Assembly (NCBI GenBank): GCA_003674045.1 | Contig: PENC01000025.1 | Coordinates: 1-64,000, forward strand | Length of the DNA: 64,000 nucleotides | Source of the DNA: Streptomyces griseocarneus | GTDB taxonomy: Bacteria > Actinomycetota > Actinomycetes > Streptomycetales > Streptomycetaceae | Reading direction: 5' to 3' | Shown here: positions 46,342 to 55,795 of the stretch, piece after piece | Layout: each line of letters begins with the position of its first letter | Numbering within the stretch: the first letter of the stretch is position 1 | The notes under the pieces: model-generated | The model's database searches: none | What the model was told of the DNA's origin: nothing | Seen by the model: the letters and a program-made list of their open reading frames with translations, nothing else | Made by a program: the position numbers and the translations under genes

Positions 46342-46800
46342 GTGCCGGAACTGCGCCCTGGGACGTTCACCCGGCTGTTTGCCGAGATCAACCGTGATGC
46401 CGAGCTCAAATCCCGGCGTGTCCTCACCGAGCTGGCCAGGGCCATCGAGCGCCAGGCCAAGATCAATGCAAGTGTCGGCAGGCACAAGCGTGGCACGCCC
46501 ACCCCGGCACGACCGGGTACCGGCCCGGCCGTCGTCTCCGGCACACTGCGGCGGTCCATCACCCATAGCCCCGTTGTGTGGAACGGCGGTGGGTGGGAGA
46601 CGAAGGTGGGTACCTCTGCCGGTGCTGTCCCACCCCAGGGCGGTACCCCATCGAGCCGGTACGGGATGTACCTGGAGCGGGGCATGCTCCGCAACGGCGC
46701 AGCCTATCCCTTCCTGATGCCGGCTTTCCGGTTCGGGACTACGCACGTCGCCCCACAGCTGTACCGGAAGGTCTTCCGCACCGGCTGGCCCCGCATCTGA
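46342..46800 (+). CDS. Tail-completion (gp10/gpU-like) protein
   Basis: GTG 46342. The 152-residue product PELRPGTFTRLFAEINRDAELKSRRVLTELARAIERQAKINASVGRHKRGTPTPARPGTGPAVVSGTLRRSITHSPVVWNGGGWETKVGT... with SSRYGMYLERGMLRNGAAYPFLMPAFRF has the 'SGxLRRSI...YxxYLExG....PFLxPA' motif of HK97 gp10-type proteins. Its location after the chaperones, rather than before the tail tube, is unusual. Confidence 0.75.
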   Translation: MPELRPGTFTRLFAEINRDAELKSRRVLTELARAIERQAKINASVGRHKRGTPTPARPGTGPAVVSGTLRRSITHSPVVWNGGGWETKVGTSAGAVPPQGGTPSSRYGMYLERGMLRNGAAYPFLMPAFRFGTTHVAPQLYRKVFRTGWPRI

Positions 46801-46857
46801 TTCCTGCTCCTGCCTGAAGCCGTCACCTGCGATCTGGTGAAGGGCGGGTGACGGGTC

Positions 46858-49656
46858 GTGGCCGGTGAAGTAGCCGATCTCTACGCCGTGTTGCGGCTGG
46901 TCACCGCCCCTTTCAGTGCCGGGCTGCGCACCGCGGCGTCGGAAGGCGAGTCGTTCACCGCAAAGCTCGGCGGCGTCGGCGGGGCACTGAGCAAACTCGG
47001 TGCCGCAACGGCACGGGCGGGCATTGGGGTCGCGGTGGTCAGCATCAAGATGGCCGGGGACTTCCAGGCCTCGATGCAGAAGTTGGTCACCACGGCGGGC
47101 GAGTCGCAGGCGAACCTGAAGAAGGTCTCCGACGGGATCCTGGACATCGCGGTCCAGACGGGTACGAGCACGAAGTCGCTCGCCGACGGGATGTACATGG
47201 TCGAGTCGGCGGGTTTCCACGGCGCCGAGGGCCTGACCGTCCTGAAGGCCGCGGCCGAGGGTGCGCGCGCGGAGCAGGCTCCGCTGCCGGAGGTCACCAA
47301 CGCCGTCACAAGCGCGCTGAAGTCGTACCACCTGCCCGCCTCGGCGGCCGTGCAGATCACCAACCAGATGGTGGCGGCGGTCGGGCACGGCAAGATGACG
47401 TTCGGCGAGTTCGCGTCCAGCCTGTCCACCGTCCTGCCGATCGCCGCGTCCGCCCACCTCGGGTTCGACCAGGTGGGCGGCGCGATCGCCACCCTGACCA
47501 ACCACGGCACCTCGGCGCGCGAGGCGACGCAGGAACTCGCCTCGTCCATCCGTGCGTTGCAGGCGCCGAACAATGTGGCCGTTCAGGAGATGCAGCGCCT
47601 CGGGCTGTCGAGCGTCGACGTCTCCACGCACCTCGGGCAGCGTGGTCTGACCGGGACGATCCAACTGCTGGAGCAGGCGGTGCTCCAGCACATGGGCCCG
47701 GCGGGAACGGTCCTGCTGGACGCGTTCAACACCTCGAAGCAGGCGGCTGCCGACGCGCAGGCGATGATCGACCGTATGCCCGCGAGCTTGCAGAAGCTCG
47801 CGCAGGCGTATGCGAACGGCAGTATCAGCGTCACCGACTGGAGGAAGCAGCTCAAGTCCCTCCCCGTCGACCAGGCGAACCTGCTGGCGCAGTTCGCGAC
47901 GCTGGAGAACCGCACCAAGGGTTTCAACTCTCAGCTGAAGTCGGGTGGTCCGGCGGCGCAGACGTTCAACGACGCCATGAAGAAGATGATGGGCGGCGCG
48001 ACCGGCCTGAACGCCGCCCTCATGCTCGGCGGCGACAACATGACGGCGTTCAAGGGGAACGTGGCTGCCGTCGGGGCCGCCGGGCAGCATGCGGGCAAGG
48101 ACATCGAGGGCTGGGCCCGCACTCAGCAGACGTTCAACTTCCAGGTCTCCCAGCTCAAGGAGCGCGTGCAGGTAGCGGCGATCACCATCGGCACGCAGCT
48201 GATCCCCGTGGTGAGCGCCGGTATCGGGTTCTTCACCCGGTACCAGGGCGTCACCATGGCTCTGGCAGCCGTGATCGGCGTCGCCCTCGTCGCGGCGTTC
48301 GTGCGCTTCTCCGCCGGTGCGGTGGTCGGCGCGGTCAAGGGCGCCCGGGACTTCGGTACGGCACTGGTCGGTGCGGGCAGGGCCGTCCGGGCATTCGCCG
48401 CGTCGGAGCGGGTAGCGGCGGCGGCCTCCGCGATCTTCACCGGAGCGCAGGCAGCGCTGGACGCGGTGCTCGACGCGAACCCCATCGTCCTGATCGTCCT
48501 GGCGGTCATCGCGCTGGTGGCTGCCCTGGTCTACGCCTACACCCACTGCGCACGGTTCCGGGCCATCGTGCAGGCCGCGTTCGCGGCGGTGGAGATCGCC
48601 GCCGTCGCCACCTGGCACGCTCTCCAGGCGGCCTGGTCCGGGCTCGTGGCCGGAGCCCTGTGGCTCTGGCACGCCCTCCAGGCCGCCTGGTCTGCCGTCG
48701 CTCTGGCGACGACCACGACCTGGTCCGCCATCACCATGTTCTTCCGCAGATGGTGGCCGCTCCTGCTGGTGATCTTCGCGGCCCCCATCGCGATCCTGCT
48801 CGCCCTCTGGAATCACTGGCACACCCAAGCCCTCGCGGGAGCGCAGGCCACCTGGTCTGCCGTTCTCGGATTCCTCCGAGGCGTCTGGGCTGCCGTCCTG
48901 CTGGTCGCGACCGCCGTGTGGGCCGCCGTGCTGCTGGCCGTCGTCCGCCCCTCGCAGGAGGCATGGCGGTTCCTCCAGTCTCTGTGGCGGGCCGGGGCGG
49001 CGTGGCTGTCGTCGACCTGGGGGAACGTCCGCGCGGAAGCAGCCTACCTGTGGGGTCTGATCCGTTCCTCCATGACCGGGCCCATCACCTCCGCCTACCA
49101 CACGATCACCGGGATCGTCGGCAACATCCGCTCCGCCATCTCCAGCGGCCTGCGCGCCGCCTGGAACGACGTGCGCGGCGTGGGCACCTGGTTCACGAGC
49201 GTCGGGTCGGCGATCGTCTCGGGCATCGTGTCCGGGGTTGAGAGCGGGGCGGGGTCGCTGTACGGCAGTCTGCGGAGCCTGGCCAGCAACGCCCTGAGCT
49301 CCGCGAAAAGCTTCCTCGGTATCAGTTCTCCGAGCCGGGCCTTCGCCGAGCAGGTCGGACGGTGGATCCCGCACGGCATCGCCGCAGGCATTCAGGCGCA
49401 CGTGCCCGCCGCGGTCGCCGCCGTCACCGGCATGGGTACTCGCCTCCTCCAGGCACCCCTCGGGGCCGCGCCCGGCGGTGGCCTGGCTCTGGCCGGCGGC
49501 CCTGGTCTGTCCCCGGCCGGGGCGGGCGCGGTCGTGGTCAACATCATGATGCAGGGCAGCGTCCTGTCCGAGCACGATCTCCGTGACGTCGTCGAGAAGC
49601 AGATGCTCCGCCTCGGCATGCGCTCCTCCACCAGCTACACCCCGTACAGGCGTTGA
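46858..49656 (+). CDS. Tape measure protein
   Basis: GTG 46858. The 932-residue protein has the phage tail tape-measure core (MAGDFQASMQKLVTTAGESQANLKKVSDGILDIAVQTGTSTKSLADGMYMVESAGFHG ... LGFDQVGGAIATLTNHGTSAREATQELASSIRALQAP). A hydrophobic region follows (ANPIVLIVLAVIALVAALVYAYT), then tryptophan-rich helical repeats (TWHALQAAWSGLVAGALWLWHALQAAWSAVALATTTTWSA) and a C-terminal ISSPSRAFAEQVGRWIPHGIAAGI. It sets the length of the siphovirus tail and delivers DNA. Length implies a tail near 140 nm by the usual residue rule (estimate). Confidence 0.93.
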   Translation: MAGEVADLYAVLRLVTAPFSAGLRTAASEGESFTAKLGGVGGALSKLGAATARAGIGVAVVSIKMAGDFQASMQKLVTTAGESQANLKKVSDGILDIAVQTGTSTKSLADGMYMVESAGFHGAEGLTVLKAAAEGARAEQAPLPEVTNAVTSALKSYHLPASAAVQITNQMVAAVGHGKMTFGEFASSLSTVLPIAASAHLGFDQVGGAIATLTNHGTSAREATQELASSIRALQAPNNVAVQEMQRLGLSSVDVSTHLGQRGLTGTIQLLEQAVLQHMGPAGTVLLDAFNTSKQAAADAQAMIDRMPASLQKLAQAYANGSISVTDWRKQLKSLPVDQANLLAQFATLENRTKGFNSQLKSGGPAAQTFNDAMKKMMGGATGLNAALMLGGDNMTAFKGNVAAVGAAGQHAGKDIEGWARTQQTFNFQVSQLKERVQVAAITIGTQLIPVVSAGIGFFTRYQGVTMALAAVIGVALVAAFVRFSAGAVVGAVKGARDFGTALVGAGRAVRAFAASERVAAAASAIFTGAQAALDAVLDANPIVLIVLAVIALVAALVYAYTHCARFRAIVQAAFAAVEIAAVATWHALQAAWSGLVAGALWLWHALQAAWSAVALATTTTWSAITMFFRRWWPLLLVIFAAPIAILLALWNHWHTQALAGAQATWSAVLGFLRGVWAAVLLVATAVWAAVLLAVVRPSQEAWRFLQSLWRAGAAWLSSTWGNVRAEAAYLWGLIRSSMTGPITSAYHTITGIVGNIRSAISSGLRAAWNDVRGVGTWFTSVGSAIVSGIVSGVESGAGSLYGSLRSLASNALSSAKSFLGISSPSRAFAEQVGRWIPHGIAAGIQAHVPAAVAAVTGMGTRLLQAPLGAAPGGGLALAGGPGLSPAGAGAVVVNIMMQGSVLSEHDLRDVVEKQMLRLGMRSSTSYTPYRR

Positions 49657-49691
49657 GAGAGCCCGTGTTGCAGCAACAGTTGGTGTGACGG

Positions 49692-49970
49692 TCAGTCTGC
49701 AACGGGGAAGAAGACCTTGACGATTCCGGTTTCGATCGGGTGAATCGTGCAGTGGTAGCTGAAGTCGCCAGGGTCAGTGAACGGATGGCTGAAGGCGGCC
49801 GTGGCGGTCAGCGGTCCCGAGTCCCAGAGGCCGTCGTCGGATGTCGTGGTGTGCGTGGACTCCAGGCCGGGATCGTCTTTGTTGGTCCAGGTGACAAGAC
49901 TGCTGGCTGAGATGTCCACCTCTGAGGGGCTGAATGCGCCTTGCGTGATGCTGATCGCGATGTTGGCCAT
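49692..49970 (-). CDS. Cupredoxin-type protein (phage cargo gene)
   Basis: From ATG 49970 the 92-residue product reads MANIAISITQGAFSPSEVDISASSLVTWTNKDDPGLESTHTTTSDDGLWDSGPLTATAAFSHPFTDPGDFSYHCTIHPIETGIVKVFFPVAD. This is the small plastocyanin/amicyanin fold: His40, then Cys74-x2-His77 (SYHCTIHP). The axial Met of amicyanin (C-x2-H-x2-M) is Glu80 here. There is no signal peptide. The gene is antisense between tape measure and tail-tip genes. It may bind copper or another metal; a virion or cytoplasmic role is unknown. Confidence 0.8.
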   Translation of the reverse strand: MANIAISITQGAFSPSEVDISASSLVTWTNKDDPGLESTHTTTSDDGLWDSGPLTATAAFSHPFTDPGDFSYHCTIHPIETGIVKVFFPVAD

Positions 49971-50254
49971 GACAGTCCACTTCCGGAACGGAGACCGAGC
50001 CCACTGAAGTGTGATGAGGTTTCCCTCCGGTGGGCGCTTCAGCCGTGAACTCACCTGCACGGTCTACGTCTGGAGATTTCGGTGCTCTCTTGAGGTGCCA
50101 GTGAGTGACCTCGACAAGCCTTCTGCCAAGGCGCGGGATTACCTCTGGCCATCGCCACCAGTGCCGTCCGTTCCCAGCCGCGACATCCCCGGGGACTCAA
50201 CACCATCGCGCCTCTTCTCGGGGTCTCCCGGCTGGCCTTCTTGAGGAGGTGACG

Positions 50255-53089
50255 ATGGCGATCAACCCTAACTGGCCGCTGATCGCGGAGGACTGGGCAC
50301 CGTACTGGAACTGCGCCGGCGGCGACAGCCCGCTGGACCGGTACGTCGAGGTCACCCCCCGCACCCGCGGCCGCAGCAGCATCCAGCGCGGCCGGCAGTA
50401 CGAGCTCGACCAGGTACGCGCGGGCGAGTACCAGGTGACCCTGGCCAACACCGACGGCGCCCTCGACCCGCTCAACACGTCGGGGCCGTGGGCGGGGCAC
50501 ATCATGGCCTACCAGCCCTACCGCAAACGCGCCCAATGGCCGCCGACAGCGAATCTGCTGACACAGGTGCAGGCGACCGGCGGGGACCTCGGCGGATACG
50601 GCACCGGCCCGCTGGACACCAGTGGCAGCGGGCAGGACATCTTCTCTCTCACCGATCCGTCCGGTGGCGGGCAGATCGTCGCCGACGCCACCGCGTGGCA
50701 GGGCTCCCGGGTGCTGGCCTTCCAGGTGCCGTCCGGCAGCACCGCGCCCACGCGGGTCTTCCACATCCCGCAGGTCGGGGTGATTCCGGGCCAGACGTAC
50801 ACGATGCTCGTACAGGTCCGCGGCACCACCGCGGGTACCTCGCTCCAGGTCCAGCCGTTCATCGCCTGGTACCAGGCCGGGTTCACCAGCGGCCCGTTCG
50901 CCTTCTCCTACGGCACCGCCGTCACTCTGACGGGCTCGCCGACCGGGGCCTGGACGCAGGTGACGGTGACCGCCACCGCGCCGTCCTACGCGGCCGGGAT
51001 GGACATCGGCGTCGCCCTCGCCGCCACTGCCAGTGCGACGTGTACCGTGCAGGCCGACGGCGCCTACCTCGGCAAGGGCACGACGGGTACGTGGGTGGCG
51101 CCGGGCCCCTGGTACCCGTTGTATGCGGGGTTCGTCGAGCGCTGGCCCTCCCGGTGGACGTATCACGGGACGTACGGGACCGTGGAGCCCGTCACGGTGG
51201 ACGCGATGTCCCTGCTCTCCCAGGTCAAGCTCACCGACCCGCTCACCGAAGAGATCAACAGCCACAGCCCACGGTTCCTCTACACCCTCGGCGACCCGCA
51301 GAACGTCACGTCGTTCACGGACTCCACCGGCAGCTACCCGGCGGCCCCGATCGGGGTGTCGAAGTACGGCGCGGGCTCGCTCACCTCCGGCACCCAGATC
51401 ACCTCCGCCACGAGCGGCGGCACGTACACCGGCAGCAGCGGCACCGTCGTCACGGTCACCAACAGCAACCCCGGCTCCAACCTCCCCAGCCCCGCGAACT
51501 TCATCAGCCTGACAGCCGCGGGCATCAAAGGCCCCGCTTCTCCGAGCGGGACGTGGTCGCGGATGTTCGCCTTCCGCTACACCGGCCCCACACCCTCCAC
51601 CTCGGCCGTCATCTGGTCGTCCTTCGACATGCGCTCGGGCGGCGGGTCCTCCCTGTACTGGCAGATCAACTCGTCCGGCCTGCTGCAAATGGTGATGACA
51701 GGACCGGCCAACAACGGCTTCAGCTACCAGCCGTCGACCACTGCCGTCACTGACGGCAACTGGCACTTGGTGATCGCCAGTTACAGCCACGCCGCCGCGC
51801 AGCTCATCATCAGCCTCGACGGCGGCAGCACCACCTGGACCAGCTTCGACACCACCACCGAGCCCACCACGCTCGTCTCCGACTCCGTCGGCGGCTGGGT
51901 GGACCCCAGCGTCGGCAACGGCACCGCGTTCAACTACAAAGGGGACATCTCCTTCGTCGCCGAGTTCCCCACGGCGCTCACCGCAACAGACTGCACCAAC
52001 CTCTACGTAGCGTGGCGGAACGCGTGTTCCGGAGAGTCCACCGACGCCCGGTACGCGCGCATCCTGCGCTACGCCGGGTACACCGGCATCTCCTCCCTCC
52101 AGCCCGGCCTGACCACCAGCATGGGGCCGATGGCGACCGCAGGGCAGGACGCGCTCTCCGCCCTCCAGGCCGTCGTCGACACCGAGAACGGCGAACACTA
52201 CGCCGACCGGTCCGGGACCATCGTGTTCAAAAGCCGCGCGGCCCGCTACAACTCCCTCACCCCCGTATATATGTTCGGGGAGCGGACCGACCTGGGCGAG
52301 TTCCCGTATGAGGACTGCCAGCTCGACTACGACGCCACCCACCTGTCCAACCAGGTCACCGTCACCCAGGCGGCCACCAGCCAGAACTTCTACGCCCAGG
52401 ACACCACGTCCATCGCGAACTACTTCCCGCGCACTCTGACCCGCACGATCAATTCGAGCTCCGCACTCGAATGCCGCGACGCCGCGGGCTACCTGCTGTC
52501 CCGGTACAAGAACCCCGCCACCCGCATCGAGTCCCTCAAACTGCACCCGGCGGCGAATCCGGCCCTGTGGCCGGTATGCCTGTCACTGGAACTCGGGATG
52601 CGGGTACGCGTCATGCGCCGCCCACCCGGTGTCCCGCCCGACCAGGTGGACTGCTTCGTCGAGCAGATCGCGATCAGCATGGACGACCAGGGCGACGCCG
52701 TCTGGACCCTCCAGTGCAGCCCCGCCGACATCACCCCCTACGGCGCGTTCGCGAGCTGGCACACCACCCTGGCCTCCACCGTCGCGGCCGGAGCAACCAC
52801 GGTCACGGTGAACGCCAGCGCCGACACGACGAACCCCCTGGCGGCCCAGCTCGCCGCAGGGCAGCAGCTCATTCTCGGACAGAACACCGCCAACGCCGAA
52901 ACCCTCACCGTATCCGCCGTCGGCGCCACCAGCCCCGGCTGGACCACCGCCACGATCACCCTCACCACGGCCACCACCAAGACCCACAACGCGGGTGACA
53001 CGGTGTGCGAGCCACTCCCGGCCATCACCACCGACCCCACCACCTGGGATGCCGTCGACAGGTTCGACGCGGTCGCCTTCGCCTACTGA
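50255..53089 (+). CDS. Large tail-tip/receptor-contact protein with LamG-like domain
   Basis: ATG 50255 follows GAGGAGGTGAC; upstream in-frame starts lack this site. The 944-residue protein starts AINPNWPLIAEDWAPYWNCAGGDSPLDRYVEVTPRTRGRSSIQRGRQYELDQVRAGEYQVTLANTDGALDPLN. This resembles minor tail proteins of actinophages. About residues 105-290 look like a jelly-roll carbohydrate-binding module, and about 430-600 form a LamG/concanavalin-like domain (MFAFRYTGPTPSTSAVIWSSFDMRSGGGSSLYWQINSSGLLQMV ... DGNWHLVIASYSHAAAQLIISLDGGS). It probably contacts host surface sugars. Confidence 0.8.
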   Translation: MAINPNWPLIAEDWAPYWNCAGGDSPLDRYVEVTPRTRGRSSIQRGRQYELDQVRAGEYQVTLANTDGALDPLNTSGPWAGHIMAYQPYRKRAQWPPTANLLTQVQATGGDLGGYGTGPLDTSGSGQDIFSLTDPSGGGQIVADATAWQGSRVLAFQVPSGSTAPTRVFHIPQVGVIPGQTYTMLVQVRGTTAGTSLQVQPFIAWYQAGFTSGPFAFSYGTAVTLTGSPTGAWTQVTVTATAPSYAAGMDIGVALAATASATCTVQADGAYLGKGTTGTWVAPGPWYPLYAGFVERWPSRWTYHGTYGTVEPVTVDAMSLLSQVKLTDPLTEEINSHSPRFLYTLGDPQNVTSFTDSTGSYPAAPIGVSKYGAGSLTSGTQITSATSGGTYTGSSGTVVTVTNSNPGSNLPSPANFISLTAAGIKGPASPSGTWSRMFAFRYTGPTPSTSAVIWSSFDMRSGGGSSLYWQINSSGLLQMVMTGPANNGFSYQPSTTAVTDGNWHLVIASYSHAAAQLIISLDGGSTTWTSFDTTTEPTTLVSDSVGGWVDPSVGNGTAFNYKGDISFVAEFPTALTATDCTNLYVAWRNACSGESTDARYARILRYAGYTGISSLQPGLTTSMGPMATAGQDALSALQAVVDTENGEHYADRSGTIVFKSRAARYNSLTPVYMFGERTDLGEFPYEDCQLDYDATHLSNQVTVTQAATSQNFYAQDTTSIANYFPRTLTRTINSSSALECRDAAGYLLSRYKNPATRIESLKLHPAANPALWPVCLSLELGMRVRVMRRPPGVPPDQVDCFVEQIAISMDDQGDAVWTLQCSPADITPYGAFASWHTTLASTVAAGATTVTVNASADTTNPLAAQLAAGQQLILGQNTANAETLTVSAVGATSPGWTTATITLTTATTKTHNAGDTVCEPLPAITTDPTTWDAVDRFDAVAFAY

Positions 53090-53136
53090 CCACCGGCCCG
53101 ACCACGGCCCCGCCAACTCCTCGATGGAGGTGAGCC

Positions 53137-53670
53137 GTGGCCCGTACCGTGCCGTCCGCGGCGACCGTCAGCCCCGGGCAGTTCATCACCGGTGCCCTGT
53201 GGAACGCCAACGTCCAGTACTTGAGCAGCTTCATCACCGGCCCGCCGCTGTTCTCCGGCTACCAGGCCACCTCGCAGAGCATCGCGACCGCGACCTTCAC
53301 CAGCCTGACGATCGACACCACGGTCGTCGACAGCGACGGCGGCCACTCCAACACGGTCAACCCGTCGCGGTACACAGCCACCGTGCCCGGCACATACCTC
53401 ATGATCGGCACCGTCGGCTGGACCGGCGCCTCCTCCGGCTACCGGCGCATCCGCCTCATGCTCAACGGCAGCCCGATCATCGGCACCGGCGTGGGCTCCG
53501 ACGCCGTCAACTCGGTGCTGTGCGGCCAGTGCACCAGCACCGTCGTCGCGCTCAACGGGACCACGGACTACGTCGAGGTGCAGGGCCAGCAGAGCAGCGG
53601 CGCAGCCCTGGCCACGTACGTCAGCTCGGACTTCACTTCCTCGCTCCGCGTCTACTGGATCAGCCGCTGA
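53137..53670 (+). CDS. Tail fibre protein with C1q/TNF-like head
   Basis: GTG 53137. The 177-residue product starts ARTVPSAATVSPGQFITGALWNANVQYLSSFITGPPLFSGYQATSQSIATATFTSLTIDTTVVDSDGGHSNTVNPSRYTATVPGTYLMIGTVGWTGASSGYRRIRLMLNGSP. The 'YTATVPGTYLxxGxVxW...GxRxxRLxxNG' series matches C1q/TNF-type jelly rolls found at phage fibre tips. It probably binds the host surface. Confidence 0.8.
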   Translation: MARTVPSAATVSPGQFITGALWNANVQYLSSFITGPPLFSGYQATSQSIATATFTSLTIDTTVVDSDGGHSNTVNPSRYTATVPGTYLMIGTVGWTGASSGYRRIRLMLNGSPIIGTGVGSDAVNSVLCGQCTSTVVALNGTTDYVEVQGQQSSGAALATYVSSDFTSSLRVYWISR

Positions 53671-53731
53671 GCGCTCTTCTCCGTCCCTTCTCGCCCCGGC
53701 CACGCCGGGGGCCTTGTGCCAGGAGGCACCG

Positions 53732-54169
53732 TTGCCTGCCCACGACCACCAACCAGTCCCCGCCCACGACCAGGCCGTCACCCACCGGTACAGCGTCCAC
53801 TACCCCGACCACGCGCCCCGGGAGAGCGATCCGCACTACCGGCTCTTCGAGGAATACCGCCGACGCACTCACCCCACCGCCCGGTGTGCGATGGCCATCC
53901 GCTACGGCACCGCCACCCACTGCTCCGGCGGCCTGGAACTCCATCACGCGGCGGTCGAGTTCGCCGTGGCCAACGAGGTCGACCTCGGTCTCGTGACGAA
54001 GGACTTCCCGGAGGTCCACGACGCGGAGTCCTTCGAGCGGTGGCTGGAGTCCGGCGAGTCCCAGCTCGTGTGGCTGTGCACCCACCACCACCGTGGCAAT
54101 GCCGGCGTCCACGTCGTGAGCGCCGCGGACTGGGCCGCCGCACAGTACGCCCCCGGGTTCCTGCGATGA
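53732..54169 (+). CDS. HNH-like protein
   Basis: TTG 53732 is 5 bp after AGGAGG; other starts lack such a site. The 145-residue protein contains RCAMAIRYGTATHCSGGLELHHAAVEFAVANEVDLGLV and QLVWLCTHHHRGNAGVHVVSAADWAAAQYAPGFL. The first segment gives an LELHH motif, the second a CTHHHRGNAGVH motif, the pattern of HNH nucleases. Phages use such genes in packaging or as homing-like cargo. It overlaps the next start by 4 bp. Confidence 0.7.
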   Translation: MPAHDHQPVPAHDQAVTHRYSVHYPDHAPRESDPHYRLFEEYRRRTHPTARCAMAIRYGTATHCSGGLELHHAAVEFAVANEVDLGLVTKDFPEVHDAESFERWLESGESQLVWLCTHHHRGNAGVHVVSAADWAAAQYAPGFLR

Positions 54170-54549
54170 CCGCGCTGGTGTCTTCGCACCCGCAGGTGCG
54201 TCACCCGCTCGAGTCTCTCAACGACCGGCTCGGCGACCGGGTGTCGGCCGCCTTCGGGTCGATGACGACCTTCTGGGTGCTGGTGGGCTGGCAGCTCGGC
54301 TGGATGGTCCTGGCCGAAGCGGGCGTGTGGTGGTTCGGCTCGGACCGGTACCCGTTCGCCTTCCTGCTCTTCCTCTCCAATCTCGTCCAGCTCTGGGCTC
54401 TGCCCGTGCTCGGGAACACGGCGAACCGGGCCGACGAGAAGCGCCGGGCGAAAGCGGATGCCGACCACGAGGCCCTGACCCACATCGCGCTCCAGGTCGA
54501 CGCCATCGCGGCCCAGGTCGGCACGGGCACGTCCCGGAAGAGGGCCTGA
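54166..54549 (+). CDS. DUF1003-like membrane protein near the lysis genes
   Basis: ATG 54166 overlaps the upstream stop. The 127 residues have two membrane helices (AFGSMTTFWVLVGWQLGWMVLAEAGVWWF and PFAFLLFLSNLVQLWALPVLGNTANR), with the 'FGSxxxFWxxxxWQxxWM' pattern of DUF1003-type proteins, then a charged helical tail. It precedes the muramidase gene and may assist lysis. Confidence 0.7.
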   Translation: MTALVSSHPQVRHPLESLNDRLGDRVSAAFGSMTTFWVLVGWQLGWMVLAEAGVWWFGSDRYPFAFLLFLSNLVQLWALPVLGNTANRADEKRRAKADADHEALTHIALQVDAIAAQVGTGTSRKRA

Positions 54550-54553
54550 TCCG

Positions 54554-55468
54554 GTGGGCATCTACGGCCAGGACTGGGCCTCATACCAGCCATCGCAACC
54601 GGACACGAGCGGGCTCTCCTTCGCCTTCGTCAAGATCACCGAAGGCGGTGGCTACGTCAATCCGAAGTGGGTGGCGCAGCGTGATCACGCGAAGGCGCAC
54701 GGGCTGGTGTGGGGCGGCTACCACTACCCCCATATGGGCAACCGGCCTGTCGACGAGGCGGAGTTCTTCCTCGCGCAGGCCGACTGGCAGCCGGGTGACC
54801 TGGTCGTCCTGGACTGGGAGGGGTACGACGACGCCAACCGGAGCGTGCCGCGGGCCGGCCAGGCCGCGTACAAGGAGGCGTGGCTGCGGTACGTGAAGCA
54901 GCGGCTCCCGCACAACCCGGTCGGCATGTACGCGAACATGGACTACTGGCGCAATGTCGATGTCACCGGCTTCTACGGGGACTTCCTGTGGATCGCCACC
55001 GCCGGGCGGCAGGCCGGCGACCCGGGCATCAGCGCCGACTGGCTCTTCCACCAGTACAGCGACAGCGGCGTCGACCGCGACTACTGCCGCCTCGACAGCG
55101 TCGACGCCCTGCGCGCCTGGGCACTGTCCTTCCAGCCTTCCTCACCGTCCCAGGAGGACGCCATGCCCCAGTGGATCACCGGTCCCGTTGTCCCGGGTGA
55201 CCAGCCCACCGTGGTCCTGGTCCCGAGCGGCACCGCGTGGAGCCCGTATGCGAACCGGCGTCTGCACCTCGGTATGGACCAGATCGCCCCGACGTCCCCG
55301 TCCGGCAGCGTCCGGGTCGCGATCCACGACGGGACATCGTGGCACGTCCAGACCGTGCCGGTCGCCTCGGCCAAGAGCACGGTCGACGTGCCGCTCGCCC
55401 CCGGCGACGTCAAGGTCAGCCTCCAGACGGCCGCGGCCGGGATCACCTACGCGATCGAAACTTGGTGA
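54554..55468 (+). CDS. Endolysin, GH25 muramidase type
   Basis: GTG 54554. The 304-residue protein begins VGIYGQDWASYQPSQPDTSGLSFAFVKITEGGGYVNPKWVAQRDHAKAHG, with catalytic-site Asp7 and the GH25 acidic pair near Asp87 and Glu89 (VVLDWEGYD). MYANMDYWRNVDVTGFYGDFLWIATAGRQAGDPG and WLFHQYSDSGVDRDY complete the barrel. A separate C-terminal domain of about 100 residues probably binds the cell wall. It hydrolyses peptidoglycan at the end of infection. Confidence 0.9.
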   Translation: MGIYGQDWASYQPSQPDTSGLSFAFVKITEGGGYVNPKWVAQRDHAKAHGLVWGGYHYPHMGNRPVDEAEFFLAQADWQPGDLVVLDWEGYDDANRSVPRAGQAAYKEAWLRYVKQRLPHNPVGMYANMDYWRNVDVTGFYGDFLWIATAGRQAGDPGISADWLFHQYSDSGVDRDYCRLDSVDALRAWALSFQPSSPSQEDAMPQWITGPVVPGDQPTVVLVPSGTAWSPYANRRLHLGMDQIAPTSPSGSVRVAIHDGTSWHVQTVPVASAKSTVDVPLAPGDVKVSLQTAAAGITYAIETW

Positions 55469-55539
55469 CCGCTTCCCCATCCGGCACCGCACCGGGCGCC
55501 GCTGTGGCCCCGGGTCTTCCCCGAAAGCAGGTTTCCCCC

Positions 55540-55791
55540 ATGCCCCGATTCCTCCTCGACCTCGCCGAGCGAACCGCCGCCACGTACGTCGAGGCGTTCC
55601 TCGGCCTCCTCCTCGCCGGGACCGTCACCGACCTCTCCACCGCCAAGGCCGCGGCCGTCTCCGCGCTCCCCGCCGCCCTCGCCGTCGTCAAGGGACTGCT
55701 GTCCGGTGCCCTCAGCAGAACCGGGACCGCGAGTGCGCTCCCCACCCCCAAGGCCAGGACCGTGCCGCCTGCGGGCCCGACCGCCTCCTGA
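55540..55791 (+). CDS. Holin (r1t-type)
   Basis: ATG 55540. The 83-residue product MPRFLLDLAERTAATYVEAFLGLLLAGTVTDLSTAKAAAVSALPAALAVVKGLLSGALSRTGTASALPTPKARTVPPAGPTAS has two membrane helices with a charged tail. The 'DLAERxxATxxEAFLGLLL' start is that of r1t-type holins of actinophages. It follows the muramidase gene. Confidence 0.85.
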   Translation: MPRFLLDLAERTAATYVEAFLGLLLAGTVTDLSTAKAAAVSALPAALAVVKGLLSGALSRTGTASALPTPKARTVPPAGPTAS

Positions 55792-55795
55792 ACCG

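Noticed and set aside
46075..49575. Very long open frame on the minus strand opposite the tape measure gene
   Set aside because: It is a shadow of the G/C-biased third codon positions of the real plus-strand gene; the translation is Gly/Arg/His-rich and has no domain.
50051..52546. Minus-strand open frame opposite the tail-tip gene
   Set aside because: No ribosome-binding site or domain; the plus-strand tail protein explains the open frame.
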